DNA of 64,000 nucleotides from Strigamia acuminata (Eukaryota > Arthropoda > Chilopoda > Geophilomorpha > Linotaeniidae), in the NCBI GenBank assembly GCA_949358305.1, contig CASHSZ010000054.1, positions 119,034 through 183,033 on the forward strand, in the 5' to 3' direction. A model generated the notes under the pieces. It was not told the DNA's origin. It made no database searches and saw only the letters and a list, made by a program, of their open reading frames with translations. Positions 32,961-44,848 of this stretch are shown here, piece after piece (position 1 is the first letter of the stretch; every line of letters begins with the position of its first letter). The translations under genes and the position numbers were made by a program.

Positions 32961-33287
32961 TGAAGATTCGCAAAGTCGATTTGTAACTAATTTTGACTAA
33001 AACTGTGTAAATTTACTACTTTTCTAACTTTTATGAATTCTCGAAATAAAGCATGTCTTTTTTGGGTTAAGAACAAGTTTATTGTAATTTCTGGGGGTCA
33101 CAAGTACAAATTCAGGGGAACAAAGGGTGAAACAAGATAATTTATGACACTTTTACAGCACTTCCGGTCACGCGTCATCCAATATCACTCAAAAACACCT
33201 CCTGCAGGTTGGCTTCTCTGTGCTGCGCCGTGCTCTTTCCCTCGAACTCGTGCGACCTTGTTACTTCTAACAACGCCAGTTTTCACA
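32961..33287 (-). repeat. 5' LTR of BEL element C
   Basis: A 327-bp direct copy of 27360-27686, offset 5,601 bp, with no difference found by eye. Followed directly by satellite sequence CTTACATTG. Confidence 0.95.
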
Positions 33288-33902
33288 CTTACATTGAAGC
33301 CTTCTACTAAAGTTTAAGCACTATTTCAGAACATTCAGAGACATTGGTCTTGTGATGTTTGTGCTAAGTCAACTGTGATGTCAAATGAGATCAAAAGTTT
33401 ATTCTTTCAAATTATTGCTTGGATGTTGCTAAAACTAACATTGAAGCCTTCTACTAAGGTTTAAACACTATTTCAGAACATTCAGAGACATTGGTCTTGT
33501 GGTGTTTGTGCTAAGTCAACTGTGATGAGATCAAAAGTCTATTCTCCCAAATCATTGCTTGGATGTTGCTAAAACTTACATTGAAGCCTTCTACTAAGGT
33601 TTAAACACTATTTCAGAACATTCAGAGACATTGGTTTGTGGTGTTTGTGCTAAGTCAACTGTGATGTCAAATGAGATCAAAAGTTTATTCTTTCAAATTA
33701 TTGCTTGGATGTTGCTAACACTTACATTGAAGCCTTCTACTAAGGTTTAAACACTATTTCAGAACATTCAGAAACATTGGTCTTGTGATGTTTGTGCTAA
33801 GTCAACTGTGATGTCAAATGGGATCAAAAGTTTATTCTTCCAAATCATTGCTTGGATGTTGCTAAAACTTACATTGAAGCCTTCTACTAAGGTTTAAACA
33901 CT
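33288..33902. repeat. Satellite array between BEL C and the TIR element
   Basis: About four monomers, the first with two private changes (ACTAAAGTTTAAGCAC). It ends at TTTAAACACT, where the TIR element interrupts a monomer. The broken monomer resumes at 39720 with CTATTTCAG. Confidence 0.93.
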
Positions 33903-33915
33903 CCCAGGTAGCACA
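33903..33915 (+). repeat. Left terminal inverted repeat
   Basis: CCCAGGTAGCACA directly follows the CT target dinucleotide. It pairs imperfectly (10 of 13) with the right end of the element. Confidence 0.6.
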
Positions 33916-33929
33916 GATGATCGAATCTA

Positions 33930-34860
33930 CATAGAATCTATATAGACCGCTCTGTGTTAAATCTGCATAGACCTGTTGATATAGATGCGATGTTAAATCT
34001 ATGTCAATGTTCTATCCCAATTTGATTTAACATAGATTTAACATAGACTGCTCTATGTTGAATCAACATAGAGCGATTGATGTTGAATCTGTGTAGACCG
34101 CTCTGTGTTGAATCTGCATAGGTCTGTTGTTATCGATGCAATGTTAAATCTATGTCACAGTTCTATCCCAATTTAATTTTAACATGGATTTAACATAGAC
34201 CGCTCTGTGTTGAATCAACATAGACCGATTTATGTTGAATTAACATAGAAGGCTCTGTGTTGAATCGGTGTAGACCGTTAATGTCGATGCTATGCTAAAT
34301 CTATGTCACTGGTCTTTCCCAATTTAATTTTAACATGGATTTAACATAGACCGCTCTATGTTGAATCAACATAGACCGATTTATGTTGAATTAACATAGA
34401 CCGCTCTGTGTTGAATCAACATAGACCGATTTATGTTGAATTAACATAGAAGGCTCTGTGTTGAATCTATGTAGACCGTTAATGTCGATGCGATGCTAAA
34501 TCTACGTCACTGGTCTATCCCAATTTAATTTTAACATGGATTTAACATAGACCGCTCTATGTTGAATCAACATAGACCGATTTATGTTGAATTAACATAG
34601 ATCGCTCTGTGTTGAATCGGTGTAGACCGTTAATGTCGATGCTATGCTAAATCTACGTCACTGGTCTATCCCAAAATAAATTTAACATAGATATAACATA
34701 GACCGCTCTATGCTGAATCAACAGAGAGCGATTGATGTTGAATCTGTGTAGACCGCTCCGTGTTGAATCTGTGTAAACCGTTAATGTTGATGCGATGTTA
34801 AATCTATGTCAACATTCTATCCAAAAATAAATTTAACATGGATTCAACACTCTATTGAAT
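33930..34860. repeat. Left subterminal tandem array, 151-bp unit
   Basis: Six units identified by the TCTATCCC-type landmark at 34011, 34162, 34313, 34514, 34665 and 34816. Steps are 151, 151, 201, 151 and 151 bp. The long step contains an additional 50-bp module. Units consist of short partly palindromic words such as AACATAGACC, TGTTGAATCAACA and GCTCTATGTTG. No coding potential. Confidence 0.88.
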
Positions 34861-35151
34861 CAATAGAGACCGACGGTGACTTGGAGTTGATGTAATTGTT
34901 TATTCAAGAAATGCTCGTTTGAATTTGTATATTTTTACTTTCAAATATAATTTTGATAAATTTTACAACTGCAGTCATTTACTCATTACATTTGCACATA
35001 ACAAGTTAAAATAAAAGTATAACTAAATAACTTAATTTATGGGTTTTATTTAAAATGAAAAGAAAATTTAATGTTTTACATTTTTACATTTCGCTGTATG
35101 ACGACAAGTCAAAACGCTGATATCAACTTCAAAACGGCTTTGAACACTATT
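34861..35151. other. AT-rich spacer, nothing recognised
   Basis: About 290 bp of AT-rich sequence between the left subterminal array and the helicase pseudogene. I see no gene, repeat or recognisable signal. Confidence 0.6.
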
Positions 35152-36213
<1,062 letters not shown>

Positions 36214-36524
36214 TAAATCACTACAAATAAAGTCCTATCGTCAACAATGAATACAAATCTCTAAGCAAGAGTTCGGCGATTGTAGAGAAGAAATTCGAAT
36301 GCGCTCGTGCGCGTGCAAAAAGCGAGATCTTATTGAGACGTAAGAAGCGATCAGGATCATTGAATGTATTTCCAGGCGGCCATACGAACGAAAACGACGA
36401 ATTCTAACATTTCTTTCCACTTTATTAAATGTAATGAAAAAGGCTGAAATATCAAGAGGAACGACCATACACGATGAAATATTTATATATTACGTACGAG
36501 TGAAGTAATAAAAAAAACAAAAAC

Positions 36525-36966
36525 CTAAAACGACGATTTTAAATTTCTGAGTAAACACAAGTCGAGGTGCTTGTTCATGTGATTTTCTTCAATCTTAAGC
36601 GAGCACACGGGGCAGGACTGGGATGAAGACCGATCATTCGTTTGGTTATTATGAGAAATTTCAGCGAATTCGTCTTTGGAACTGTGGATTTTCTTTTTGG
36701 TCTGGCCACTGAATACCGTATGCAAGATGACGTGTCGCCTGCGGAACTAAATAAGTCGAAAGTGTCACGACGCCGGGTGCCGGGTCTCGGCCTGCTCGTT
36801 CTTTTCGTTTTCTCGATTCTGTTTTGTCGCTTCATTTCGGCGATTGCACGATTGTTTCGGGGTGCTCGAGCTTTGGTATTAAACCGAACACATGACCGCG
36901 GTTGGTGAACGGGATGAAAGTCAATTGAATTTTCTTCGGTTCCACGTTTCGTCGCTTCACTACTAA
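36525..36966 (-). pseudogene. Fragment of a gene with UBZ4-like zinc finger
   Basis: The minus strand encodes a 3' gene end with CPVCSLKIEENHMNKHLDLCL, a C-x2-C...H-x3-C arrangement like the UBZ4 ubiquitin-binding finger of RAD18- and SPRTN-type repair proteins, then a stop after NLKSSF. Upstream, in other frames, are further protein-like stretches (for example TFIPFTNRGHVFGLIPK up to about 36966). At least one frameshift separates them. I cannot name the parent gene. Like the helicase copy it lies inside the TIR element on the minus strand. Confidence 0.5.
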
Positions 36967-37394
36967 AATTTAAAGGAGTTTAAACGATGCGGACAAAAAG
37001 TGTTGAACATATATGTATACATGGCATACGTGCCAGGAGCCATTGCACTTGATTTGTCAAACTATTCCATTGTTGCTTATCGACCAGAGAAAAAAAAATT
37101 TGAATTATTTTCGTCTTGGATTTAATGAAATAAAAATACTAACAACAATAAAAAATTCCCATACAAGAGATTTTTATGGGGGAAAATCACATTTCAAGTG
37201 GTCATCAATTAAACCATCATAGGATCAAGGAAGACCAATGTTAACAATTTTTCGATATAAAATTTATAGTTTTCTGTGTTTGGCGACATGGTTTTGACGT
37301 TGGATTTTGGAAAAAATAATTTAAATAAAAAATGCAAATTTTTTGTCTGATTTTTAATGTTTTATTCAGTTTTGTGAACGTAGGGACAGTGTTG
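36967..37394. other. AT-rich spacer, nothing recognised
   Basis: AT-rich sequence between the zinc-finger fragment and the fold-back. No convincing ORF or repeat. Confidence 0.5.
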
Positions 37395-37457
37395 TGCGCG
37401 GTACAGCTAACGTGTACCGCGGTCCCCGCGCGCGGTACACGACACTCCCACGTAAAG

Positions 37458-37783
37458 TACCGCGGTCCTGGTACAGTACTGGGACCGGGATTTGCGGTAC
37501 GTCTCGCGGACCATGAGAAAACGCGAGAACACTCCAGAATCTCGTGTTTTCTCGCTTTCTCCACTTCCCATTTAAAAAAACCATAAAAAACCATTAAAAA
37601 AACCGACTAAAAGTGAAAAATAATATTAAAAACCATAATAACACTTTTAATCAGTTTTTTTTTTATGATTCTTTACTTTTTTTTAAAATAGGAAGTGGAA
37701 AACGCAAGAAAACACGAGATTCTCGTGTTTTCTCGTGTTTTCTCGGGGACCGCGAGATGTACCGCAAGTTCGGTCCGCGGTAC
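37458..37783. repeat. Fold-back inverted repeat (arms about 93-110 bp)
   Basis: The arm 37458-37568 is an imperfect inverted repeat of 37691-37783. Shared blocks include TTGCGGTAC, TCTCGCGG, GAATCTCGTGTTTTCT and CCACTTCC. A 120-bp AT-rich spacer separates the arms. The arms are CpG-rich and contain the short repeat TCTCGTGTTT. It may be a small nested fold-back element or MITE. No target duplication was resolved. Confidence 0.75.
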
Positions 37784-37800
37784 ACGAATTTTTAAAAGTA

Positions 37801-38558
37801 CCGGCTTCCGGTTTGTGTGCTCTAAGCGACCGCGTGGTTAGGTTAATGGTTTTAATGGTTTTAATCAAACATCTTGTTGCTGGAATTAAACCATACAACC
37901 ATGTAAGCCATGTGTATGGAAGGTACCGGTAGGTGTTTTGATTTTTACAGGTAGATCGATCAACGATCGATACATGCCGAAGCGATGACAAAAACGCAGT
38001 GTATAAAATTAACCTCGGAAATCGGAAAATGATAGGAAATAAACGACCCGACTGCCCGAATAACGTAATTCGAATATGAAGTAAATAAATTTCACTTATT
38101 ACGATCTTTTATGCCGACGTAAAACTAAACTAAAAATTAATACGAATTTATTTTTAACAGACGAAACGAATCAATACGAACTAGCGGACAGGTCTTTCGC
38201 GATAAGGAGCGAACCCGCGAACAGACCACAACTCAACAATTAAACAAGGTAGTTTGACTTTACATTTTTCTTAATACTGATTAACCAAACCAAAAACACT
38301 AATTTGTAGATGAAAAAACGCGCGTGGTCTACAGATCCATTTGCGAACCTACCGTAGTCGGATATGTGAGTTACACGTTAAAATTGATTATTTTTAGAGA
38401 AAGTTTTAATTTTTTGGGAGTTTTTATTGAATTTTTTGGGTTTATATTGAACATTTTGGGTTTACATTGAATTTTTTCATTTAAAATTGAATTTCTGAAA
38501 TTAAATAAAACCTCTTGCTTAAAACGAATAAACAAAAATGACAATTTACTCTCATTCC
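37801..38558. other. Mostly AT-rich sequence, possible captured introns or exons
   Basis: No confident gene. A splice-like segment is bounded by TTTTTAACAG (ends 38160) and AAG|GTAGTTT (about 38247), and another begins after TTTGTAG near 38309. They precede the RIO1 kinase exon and could be upstream exons of that gene, but the translations are not recognisable. A 20-bp AT-rich tandem repeat (TTGAA at steps of 20 bp, about 38412-38473) is also present. Confidence 0.35.
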
Positions 38559-38564
38559 TTTTAG

Positions 38565-38965
38565 TTCAATTCGACGTCCCCGATTTATCCAGTTCCACAA
38601 CAAACAAACTAACCGAAAACGAGCGCCGAACCAAAGACAAATTCGACCGTGCAACAGTCTAACAGGTTCTAGACGTGCGCACTAGAATGATCTCTTCAAA
38701 ATAGTTAATTCGCAATTTGAAGAAATCAACGGCTGCGTCGGCACGGGAAAAGAAGCAAACTTTCACCACGCACTCGGCAAAAACGACGAAGAATACGCAA
38801 TCAAAGTCTACAAAACCTCCATTTTGGTCTTCAACGACCGAGATCGATACGTGACCGGCGAATTTCGGCTCCGACACGATTACAACCGGAAAAACAACGG
38901 GAAAATGGTGCAAACCTGGGCCGAATAGAGATGAGAAATTTAATGAGAATGCACAACAATGGCCT
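38565..38965 (+). pseudogene. RIOK1-like: RIO1 kinase (RIOK1) gene fragment
   Basis: The plus strand, following a splice-acceptor-like TTCCTTTTAG, encodes blocks typical of RIOK1: NKLTENERR, KDKFDRATV, QVLDVRTRM, then EINGCVGTGKEANFHHA (nucleotide-binding loop), YAIKVYKTSILVFNDRDRY, VTGEFRLRHDY, KMVQTWAE and MRNL. Stops (one after FDRATV, one after TWAE) and a frameshift near 38695 disrupt it. An acceptor site at its 5' border suggests the fragment came from genomic DNA with introns rather than from mRNA. Only the N-terminal part of the kinase domain is present. Its strand is opposite to the helicase copy. Confidence 0.85.
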
Positions 38966-39099
38966 CAACTCTCAAAACCGTTGTTGCTAAGAAGTCACGC
39001 GTGAAAAAACTCGTTCTTTTTGTAAAATATTGTTATTTTTTGAAAAATAAAATTTTTTAAAATTTTAATATTTTGTTTTTTTTATACAAAAAAAGTACA

Positions 39100-39719
39100 T
39101 AGAACTATAAGTCGATTTTAATATCAGATCTACTTCAAATTGATGTAGAAGTCTCGATCGAATCTACGTCGATTTGAAGTAGAATCGATCTACAGCTCTA
39201 TGTCGATGCTATGTTAAAATCGCGACCGGGCGACGCTAATTCCATGTCAATGCTATGTTGTTTCGGCATAGTTTCATCCTTATTCTACGTTAAATAGACG
39301 TAGAATTTGACGTTGAGTTTGACGTAGAATTCTATGCAGAGTTTGACGTAGAATTCTACATAGATTTAACATAAAATAAGGATGAAACTATGCCGAAACA
39401 GCGTAGCATTGACATGGAATTAGCGCATTTTGGTCACGATTTTGACATTGAATCTACATAAAGCGGTAGATCGATTCTATGTTGAATCGACATAGAACTC
39501 TACGTAGAATTCGACGTCGATTTGACGTTGTATTGATGTAGCATCGATCTACAGCTCTATGTAGATGCTATGTCAAAATCGTGACAGAAATGCGCTTATT
39601 CCATGTCAATGCTATGTAGTTTCGGCATAGTTTCTACCTTATTCTATGTTAAATCTATGTACCAAGATAGACGGTTTGCATAGATTCTATCTAGATTTAA
39701 CATAGTTTTGTTACTTGGG
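39100..39719. repeat. Right subterminal region with large inverted repeats
   Basis: Rich in the same ACATAG/CTATGT words as the left array. A 57-bp segment with CCATGTCAATGCTATG and TTTCGGCATAGTTTC occurs at 39239-39295, inverted at 39364-39420, and direct again at about 39598-39655. The first two copies form a long hairpin around a core of repeated GACGTAGAATT words. It ends with the right TIR. Confidence 0.85.
39707..39719 (-). repeat. Right terminal inverted repeat
   Basis: TTTGTTACTTGGG, reverse complement CCCAAGTAACAAA, pairs with the left end at 10 of 13 positions and is followed by the duplicated CT. Confidence 0.6.
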
Positions 39720-42700
39720 CTATTTCAGAACATTCAGAGACATTGGTCTTGTGATGTTTGTGCTAAGTCAACTGTGATGTCAAATGAGATCAAAAGTTTA
39801 TTCTTTCAAATCATTGCTTGGATGTTGCTAAAACTTACATTAAAGCTTTCTACTAAGGTTTAAACACTATTTCAGAACATTCAGAGACATTGGTCTTGTG
39901 ATGTTTGTGCTAAGTCAACTGTGATGAGATCAAAAGTCTATTCTCCAAAATCATTGCTTGGATGTTGCTAAAACTTACATTGAAGCCTTCTACTAAGGTT
40001 TAAACACTATTTCAGAACATTCAGACACATTGGTCTTGTGGTGTTTGTGCTAAGTCAACTGTGACGTCAAATGAGATCAAAAGTTTATTCTTTCAAATTA
40101 TTGCTTGGATGTTGCTAAAACTTACATTGAAGCTTTCTACTAAGGTTTAAACACTATTTCTAAACCTTCAGAGACATTGGTCTTGTGGTGTTTGTGCTAA
40201 GTCAACTGTGACGTCAAATGAGATCAAAAGTTTATTCTTTCAAATTATTGCTTGGATGTTGCTAAAACTTACATTGAAGCTTTCTACTAAGGTTTAAACA
40301 CTATTTCAGAACATTCAGAAACATTGGTCTTGTGATGTTTGTGCTAAGTCAACTGTGATGTCAAATGGGATCAAAAGTTTATTCTTCCAAATCATTGCTT
40401 GGATGTTGCTAAAACTTACATTGAAGCCTTCTACTAAGGTTTAAACACTATTTCAGAACATTCAGAGACATTGGTCTTGTGATGTTTGTGCTAAGTCAAC
40501 TGTGATGTCAAATGAGATCAAAAGTTTATTCTTTCAAATCATTGCTTGGATGTTGCTAAAACTTACATTAAAGCTTTCTACTAAGGTTTAAACACTATTT
40601 CAGAACATTCAGAGACATTGGTCTTGTGATGTTTGTGCTAAGTCAACTGTGATGAGATCAAAAGTCTATTCTCCCAAATCATTGCTTGGATGTTGCTAAA
40701 ACTTACATTGAAGCCGTCTACTAAGGTTTAAACACTATTTCAGAACATTTAGAGACATTGGTCTTGTGGTGTTTGTGCTAAGTCAACTGTGATGAGATCA
40801 AAAGTCTATTTTCCCAAATCATTTCTTGGATGTTGCTAAAACTTACATTAAAGCTTTCTACTAAGGTTTAAACACTATTTCAAAACATTCAGAGACATTG
40901 GTCTTGTGATGTTTGTGCTAAGTCAACTGTGATGAGATCAAAAGTCTATTCTCCCAAATCATTGCTTGGATGTTGCTAAAACTTACATTGAAGCCTTCTA
41001 CTAAGGTTTAAACACTATTTCAGAACATTCAGAGACTTTGGTTTGTGGTGTTTGTGCTAAGTCAACTGTGATGTCAAATGAGATCAAAAGTTTATTCTTT
41101 CAAATTATTGCTTGGATGTTGCTAACACTTACATTGAAGCCTTCTACTAAGGTTTAAACACTATTTCTAAACATTCAGAGACATTGGTCTTGTGGTGTTT
41201 GTGCTAAGTCAACTGTGACGTCAAATGAGATCAAAAGTTTATTCTTTCAAATTATTGCTTGGATGTTGCTAAAACTTACATTGAAGCTTTCTACTAAGGT
41301 TTAAACACTATTTCAGAACATTCAGAAACATTGGTCTTGTGATGTTTGTGCTAAGTCAACTGTGATGTCAAATGGGATCAAAAGTTTATTCTTCCAAATC
41401 ATTGCTTGGATGTTGCTAAAACTTACATTGAAGCCTTCTACTAAGGTTTAAACACTATTTCAGAACATTCAGAGACATTGGTCTTGTGATGTTTGTGCTA
41501 AGTCAACTGTGATGTCAAATGAGATCAAAAGTTTATTCTTTCAAATCATTGCTTGGATGTTGCTAAAACTTACATTAAAGCTTTCTACTAAGGTTTAAAC
41601 ACTATTTCAGAACATTCAGAGACATTGGTCTTGTGATGTTTGTGCTAAGTCAACTGTGATGAGATCAAAAGTCTATTCTCCAAAATCATTGCTTGGATGT
41701 TGCTAAAACTTACATTGAAGCCTTCTACTAAGGTTTAAACACTATTTCAGAACATTCAGACACATTGGTCTTGTGGTGTTTGTGCTAAGTCAACTGTGAC
41801 GTCAAATGAGATCAAAAGTTTATTCTTTCAAATTATTGCTTGGATGTTGCTAAAACTAACATTGAAGCCTTCTACTAAGGTTTAAACACTATTTCAGAAC
41901 ATTCAGAGACATTTGTCTTGTGGTGTTTGTGCTAAGTCAACTGTGATGAGATCAAAAGTCTATTTTCCCAAATCATTTCTTGGATGTTGCTAAAACTTAC
42001 ATTAAAGCTTTCTACTAAGGTTTAAACACTATTTCAGAACATTCAGAGACATTGGTCTTGTGATGTTTGTGCTAAGTCAACTGTGATGAGATCAAAAGTC
42101 TATTCTCCCAAATCATTGCTTGGATGTTGCTAAAACTTACATTAAAGCTTTCTACTAAGGTTTAAACACTATTTCAAAACATTCAGAAACATTGGTCTTG
42201 TGATGTTTGTGCTAAGTCAACTGTGATGAGATCAAAAGTCTATTCTCCCAAATCATTGCTTGGATGTTGCTAAAACTTACATTGAAGCCTTCTACTAAGG
42301 TTTAAACACTATTTCAGAACATTCAGAGACATTGGTTTGTGGTGTTTGTGCTAAGTCAACTGTGATGTCAAATGAGATCAAAAATTTATTCTTCCAAATC
42401 ATTGCTTGGATGTTGCTAAAACTTACATTGAAGCCTTCTACTAAGGTTTAAACACTATTTCAGAACATTCAGAGACATTGGTCTTGTGATGTTTGTGCTA
42501 AGTCAACTGTGATGTCAAATGAGATCAAAAGTTTATTCTTTCAAATCATTGCTTGGATGTTGCTAAAACTTACATTAAAGCTTTCTACTAAGGTTTAAAC
42601 ACTATTTCAGAACATTCAGAGACATTGGTCTTGTGATGTTTGTGCTAAGTCAACTGTGATGAGATCAAAAGTCTATTCTCCAAAATCATTGCTTGGATGT

Positions 42701-43812
42701 TGCTAAAACTTACATTGAAGCCTTCTACTAAGGTTTAAACACTATTTCAGAACATTCAGACACATTGGTCTTGTGATGTTTGTGCTAAGTCAACTGTGAT
42801 GTCAAATGGGATCAAAAGTTTATTCTTCCAAATCATTGCTTGGATGTTGCTAAAACTTACATTGAAGCCTTCTACTAAGGTTTAAACACTATTTCAGAAC
42901 ATTCAGAGACATTGGTCTTGTGATGTTTGTGCTAAGTCAACTGTGATGTCAAATGAGATCAAAAGTTTATTCTTTCAAATCATTGCTTGGATGTTGCTAA
43001 AACTTACATTAAAGCTTTCTACTAAAGTTTAAACACTATTTCAGAACATTCAGAGACATTGGTCTTGTGGTGTTTGTGCTAAGTCAACTGTGATGAGATC
43101 AAAAGTCTATTTTCCCAAATCATTTCTTGGATGTTGCTAAAACTTACATTAAAGCTTTCTACTAAGGTTTAAACACTATTTCAGAACATTCAGAGACATT
43201 GGTCTTGTGATGTTTGTGCTAAGTCAACTGTGATGAGATCAAAAGTCTATTCTCCCAAATCATTGCTTGGATGTTGCTAAAACTTACATTAAAGCTTTCT
43301 ACTAAGGTTTAAACACTATTTCAAAACATTCAGAGACATTGGTCTTGTGATGTTTGTGCTAAGTCAACTGTGATGAGATCAAAAGTCTATTCTCCCAAAT
43401 CATTGCTTGGATGTTGCTAAAACTTACATTGAAGCCTTCTACTAAGGTTTAAACACTATTTCAGAACATTCAGAGACATTGGTTTGTGGTGTTTGTGCTA
43501 AGTCAACTGTGATGTCAAATGAGATCAAAAGTTTATTCTTTCAAATTATTGCTTGGATGTTGCTAACACTTACATTGAAGCCTTCTACTAAGATTTAAAC
43601 ACTATTTCTAAACATTCAGAGACATTGGTCTTGTGGTGTTTGTGCTAAGTCAACTGTGATGAGATCAAAAGTCTATTTTCCCAAATCATTTCTTGGATGT
43701 TGCTAAAACTTACATTAAAGCTTTCTACTAAGGTTTAAACACTATTTCAGAACATTCAGAGACATTGGTCTTGTGATGTTTGTGCTAAGTCAACTGTGAT
43801 GAGATCAAAAGT
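39720..43812. repeat. Satellite array between TIR element and Gypsy element
   Basis: About 28 monomers of the same 139- to 147-bp types. It starts in mid-monomer at the right end of the TIR element and stops at GATCAAAAGT, where the Gypsy element begins. Tags GAAGCCGTCTAC (40710) and ACTAAAGTTT (about 43012) also occur here. Confidence 0.94.
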
Positions 43813-44809
43813 TGTCGCGCTCAACTCGGTCTGTCGCTGATACGTGGTATGAGTCACTCTCTAATCTCGCAATACCGCTTTGCTCAAGCGGTTACCCAAA
43901 TAATGTGAAACGGCAAACAATGTAAAATGGTAAATATAATAAATGTATTTATTATACGGGAATGTACAGGTAAAAGGTATAAAATATGTAAAGGAATAAG
44001 GGTAAAAGGTAAGGTGTGTGAAGTTGGCGGGAAACTGGTCGAGGTCGTCCTTTGTTGGCGCTCTGGATCCAAGATGGCGTCCGCGTGGCAACGTGGTGTC
44101 GTCTTGGGCCGGCGTGGCAATGAATGGCGTCCTCGTCTCACGTTTCTCGTTCGGTCCTTCGGGCTCACGCTGGTCGGGCGCGAGTGAATGCCTGAAAGGT
44201 CTTACTTCTGGTCTGTTGTCTAGGTTTAGGGTTTTTTGTAGGTGTCCGGCGATCACACAGCGGCGGACGCTTGGTGGTTCCCGGCGATACACACAGCGGC
44301 GGGAACGCTCGTCGTGGTTACTGCAATTTAGGCTTGTGCGACCGTTTGTCTGCACAACTCGCTAAATTGGAGTAGGTTTACTATTTCTAGCTGGCTTGCT
44401 AAAATAGTGTGGTAATCTTGTTTCGCAGGTTACTCTGCGGAGGTTAACACAAATCAATCGTACTCACGTTGAAAGTCCCTTGTCCTAGGTCACTCCTGAA
44501 GTCTTTGTACTTAGGCTTGATCGTTTTAGGACGTTTGGCTTTTACGTGTATCTTGGTTGATTTTTGTGTTGGTTCTGCCCGCTCAGTGCAAGGCGAATTC
44601 CTTTGCACAAAGCGGGGGGTGACAGGTGACTAAAGCCACCCAATAGTGGAGAAGACGAATCTCCCCCACTCCCCCAGGGCAGACGCCCGTCCATTGACTG
44701 GAAGTCAATGCTCTGAGGGAAGGGAGGCGCGCGTGCGACTCCCCCCTTTTTACCCGTATGTAGGCCACGAGAGAAACTCTTCGTGCCCCACCCCAGTCGG
44801 GTCACCACA
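43813..44809 (-). repeat. 3' LTR of Gypsy element
   Basis: A 997-bp LTR from TGTCGCGCTC to GGTCACCACA. It contains AAGATGGCG at 44071-44079 (YY1/Pho-like) and a sense AATAAA near 43946-43957. ORFs of 86 to 164 codons run through it on both strands, without recognisable domains. Confidence 0.95.
44071..44079 (+). promoter_or_regulatory. YY1/Pho-like motif in Gypsy LTR
   Basis: AAGATGGCG matches the common YY1/Pleiohomeotic binding core (GCCAT on the other strand). The second LTR has it at 56607-56615. Motif match only. Confidence 0.35.
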
Positions 44810-44811
44810 CG

Positions 44812-44821
44812 TCCCCCTCCC
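44812..44821 (-). other. Polypurine tract of Gypsy element
   Basis: The sense strand has GGGAGGGGGA two bases before the 3' LTR, between the ORF3 stop and the LTR. This is the normal place of the plus-strand primer of an LTR element. Confidence 0.75.
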
Positions 44822-44848
44822 AGCTCTGACCGCTGGTGTCTGGAGCGA

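Larger units (their letters stand above)
27360..33287 (-). mobile_element. BEL/Pao LTR retrotransposon C, apparently intact
   Basis: A 5,928-bp element with 327-bp LTRs (27360-27686 and 32961-33287) that look identical, a perfect tRNA-Phe PBS, and one long gag-pol frame. It is unrelated at nucleotide level to A and B and belongs to another BEL/Pao lineage. It is flanked on both sides by the same 16 bases, CTTACATTGAAGCCTT (27344-27359 and 33288-33303), flush with the element ends. A 4- to 6-bp duplication would be expected. Identical LTRs and an open frame suggest a very young and possibly active copy. Confidence 0.95.

Noticed and set aside
38659-38913. 84-codon minus-strand ORF
   Set aside because: It is antisense to the RIOK1-like exon, which has clear kinase motifs on the plus strand.
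43861-44355. 164-codon ORF within the Gypsy LTR
   Set aside because: Basic, low-complexity translation lying wholly in the LTR, with a competing ORF on the other strand; no support for expression.
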